Below, in pieces: positions 61,801-64,000 of a DNA stretch of 64,000 nt. Below the pieces are notes generated by a model. It had not been told where the DNA came from. It saw nothing but the letters and a program-made list of their open reading frames with translations, and did no database searches. A program made the position numbers and the translations under genes. Every line of letters starts with the position of its first letter. The first letter of the stretch is position 1. Origin of the DNA: Rhynchopus euleeides (Eukaryota; Euglenozoa; Diplonemea; Diplonemida; Diplonemidae); assembly GCA_963210315.1 (NCBI GenBank), contig OY723248.1:2434727-2498726 (forward strand). The letters run 5' to 3'.

Positions 61801-64000
61801 GGAAAATCCTTGAGCTGCCTGCATGCAGATCTGGAAAATCCTTGAGCTGCCTGCATGCAGATCTGGAAAATCCTTGAGCTGCCTGCATGCAGATCTGGAA
61901 AATCCTTGAGCTGCCTGCATGCAGATCTGGAAAATCCTTGAGCTGCCTGCATGCAGATCTGGAAAATCCTTGAGCTGCCTGCATGCAGATCTGGAAAATC
62001 CTTGAGCTGCCTGCATGCAGATCTGGAAAATCCTTGAGCTGCCTGCATGCAGATCTGGAAAATCCTTGAGCTGCCTGCATGCAGATCTGGAAAATCCTTG
62101 AGCTGCCTGCATGCAGATCTGGAAAATCCTTGAGCTGCCTGCATGCAGATCTGGAAAATCCTTGAGCTGCCTGCATGCAGATCTGGAAAGTCCTTGAGCT
62201 GCCTGCATGCAGATCTGAAAATCCTTGAGCTGCCTGCATGCAGATCTGGAAAGTCCTTGAGCTGCCTGCATGCAGATCTGGAAAATCCTTGAGCTGCCTG
62301 CATGCAGATCTGGAAAATCCTTGAGCTGCCTGCATGCAGATCTGGAAAATCCTTGAGCTGCCTGCATGCAGATCTGGAAAATCCTTGAGCTGCCTGCATG
62401 CAGATCTGGAAAATCCTTGAGCTGCCTGCATGCAGATCTGGAAAATCCTTGAGCTGCCTGCATGCAGATCTGGAAAATCCTTGAGCTGCCTGCATGCAGA
62501 TCTGGAAAATCCTTGAGCTGCCTGCATGCAGATCTGGAAAATCCTTGAGCTGCCTGCATGCAGATCTGGAAAATCCTTGAGCTGCCTGCATGCAGATCTG
62601 GAAAATCCTTGAGCTGCCTGCATGCAGATCTGGAAAATCCTTGAGCTGCCTGCATGCAGATCTGGAAAATCCTTGAGCTGCCTGCATGCAGATCTGGAAA
62701 ATCCTTGAGCTGCCTGCATGCAGATCTGGAAAATCCTTGAGCTGCCTGCATGCAGATCTGGAAAATCCTTGAGCTGCCTGCATGCAGATCTGGAAAATCC
62801 TTGAGCTGCCTGCATGCAGATCTGGAAAATCCTTGAGCTGCCTGCATGCAGATCTGGAAAATCCTTGAGCTGCCTGCATGCAGATCTGGAAAATCCTTGA
62901 GCTGCCTGCATGCAGATCTGGAAAATCCTTGAGCTGCCTGCATGCAGATCTGGAAAATCCTTGAGCTGCCTGCATGCAGATCTGGAAAATCCTTGAGCTG
63001 CCTGCATGCAGATCTGGAAAATCCTTGAGCTGCCTGCATGCAGATCTGGAAAATCCTTGAGCTGCCTGCATGCAGATCTGGAAAATCCTTGAGCTGCCTG
63101 CATGCAGATCTGGAAAGTCCTTGAGCTGCCTGCATGCAGATCTGGAAAATCCTTGAGCTGCCTGCATGCAGATCTGGAAAATCCTTGAGCTGCCTGCATG
63201 CAGATCTGGAAAATCCTTGAGCTGCCTGCATGCAGATCTGGAAAATCCTTGAGCTGCCTGCATGCAGATCTGGAAAATCCTTGAGCTGCCTGCATGCAGA
63301 TCTGGAAAATCCTTGAGCTGCCTGCATGCAGATCTGGAAAATCCTTGAGCTGCCTGCATGCAGATCTGGAAAATCCTTGAGCTGCCTGCATGCAGATCTG
63401 GAAAATCCTTGAGCTGCCTGCATGCAGATCTGGAAAATCCTTGAGCTGCCTGCATGCAGATCTGGAAAATCCTTGAGCTGCCTGCATGCAGATCTGGAAA
63501 ATCCTTGAGCTGCCTGCATGCAGATCTGGAAAATCCTTGAGCTGCCTGCATGCAGATCTGGAAAGTCCTTGAGCTGCCTGCATGCAGATCTGGAAAATCC
63601 TTGAGCTGCCTGCATGCAGATCTGGAAAGTCCTTGAGCTGCCTGCATGCAGATCTGGAAAATCCTTGAGCTGCCTGCATGCAGATCTGGAAAATCCTTGA
63701 GCTGCCTGCATGCAGATCTGGAAAATCCTTGAGCTGCCTGCATGCAGATCTGGAAAGTCCTTGAGCTGCCTGCATGCAGATCTGGAAAATCCTTGAGCTG
63801 CCTGCATGCAGATCTGGAAAATCCTTGAGCTGCCTGCATGCAGATCTGGAAAATCCTGGAACTGCCTGCATGCAGAGCTGGAAAATCCTGGAACTGCCTG
63901 CATGCAGAGCTGGAAAATCCTGGAACTGCCTGCATGCAGATCTGGAAAATCCTGGAACTGCCTGCATGCAGAGCTGGAAAATCCTGGAACTGCCTGCATG
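52804..64000. repeat. 32-bp satellite array, about 350 copies, continuing beyond the window
   Basis: An unbroken head-to-tail array begins with one diverged unit at 52804. Each unit holds the palindrome CTGCATGCAG and AGATCT, plus CTGGAAAATCCTTGAGCTGC. The main variation is a single A/G (AAAATCC or AAAGTCC); rarer forms are ATCATTGAG at about 54001, 54227 and 55503. Single-base deletions give 31-bp units near 59051, 60811 and 62216. From about 63851 units switch to a variant with CCTGGAACTG and often AGAGCTGG. With 32 not divisible by 3 and no - strand stops, the - strand frames read as a 32-residue repeat over thousands of codons. No spacer or gene interrupts it. A centromeric, subtelomeric or heterochromatic satellite is plausible but unproven. 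Confidence 0.95.

Noticed and set aside
52745-63999. Giant - strand ORFs of 418 to 3332 codons in the satellite
   Set aside because: The 32-bp unit has no - strand stop in any frame, so all three frames stay open by arithmetic. The frames are equivalent, there is no start context, and the ORFs end wherever unique sequence begins.
52804-64000. CRISPR array
   Set aside because: The 32-bp units are directly adjacent with no spacers, and no cas genes are present; it is a satellite.

Overview
This looks like nuclear DNA of a GC-rich protist, most likely a euglenozoan and perhaps diplonemid-like. That placement is inference. It rests on three things: every confident host gene lies on the + strand; the cis-introns are very short GT-AG introns of 45-136 nt; and two tyrosine-recombinase retroelements share the gag / recombinase / RT-RNase H gene order known from kinetoplastid VIPER elements. 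No rRNA, tRNA or CRISPR array was recognised.

Host genes occupy about 1-8.1 kb and 19.8-41.2 kb. In order they are: a TBC-domain Rab-GAP (5' end outside the window); a sensor-like membrane protein with a degenerate class III cyclase domain; a Thr/Pro-rich mucin-like type I membrane protein with a suspected 5' frame break; a second degenerate-cyclase membrane protein; a ubiquitin-like/WD40 protein; a 94-residue type I membrane protein; a receptor with two tandem serine/threonine kinase domains; a three-exon ADP-ribosyltransferase-like protein ending in a PDZ domain; a possible micro-ORF; a two-exon membrane-anchored coiled-coil protein; a four-exon NEDD8-conjugating enzyme (UBC12); and another small type I membrane protein. 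Several are surface or signalling proteins, but nothing shows that they form one pathway.

Mobile DNA fills 8.4-19.0 kb and 41.7-51.8 kb. A complete VIPER-like element (12.86-18.02 kb, + strand) has split direct repeats in A1...B1-A2-B2 order. A diverged, frameshifted relative lies at 47.88-51.76 kb on the - strand, and a solo terminal repeat of that second family abuts the first element. In both elements gag and the recombinase share a frame across a single UGA-C stop, RT lies in the -1 frame, and the RT catalytic box reads W(V/I)DN. Two copies of a non-autonomous hAT-like element carry exact 8-bp target duplications; one holds a nested 550-bp insertion whose empty site is preserved in the other. 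Short GGGGG(T/C)CTTCGCT inverted-repeat elements are scattered through the window.

From 52.8 kb to the window end runs an unbroken satellite of a 32-bp unit, about 350 copies. It keeps all three - strand frames open, which creates giant but almost certainly spurious ORFs.
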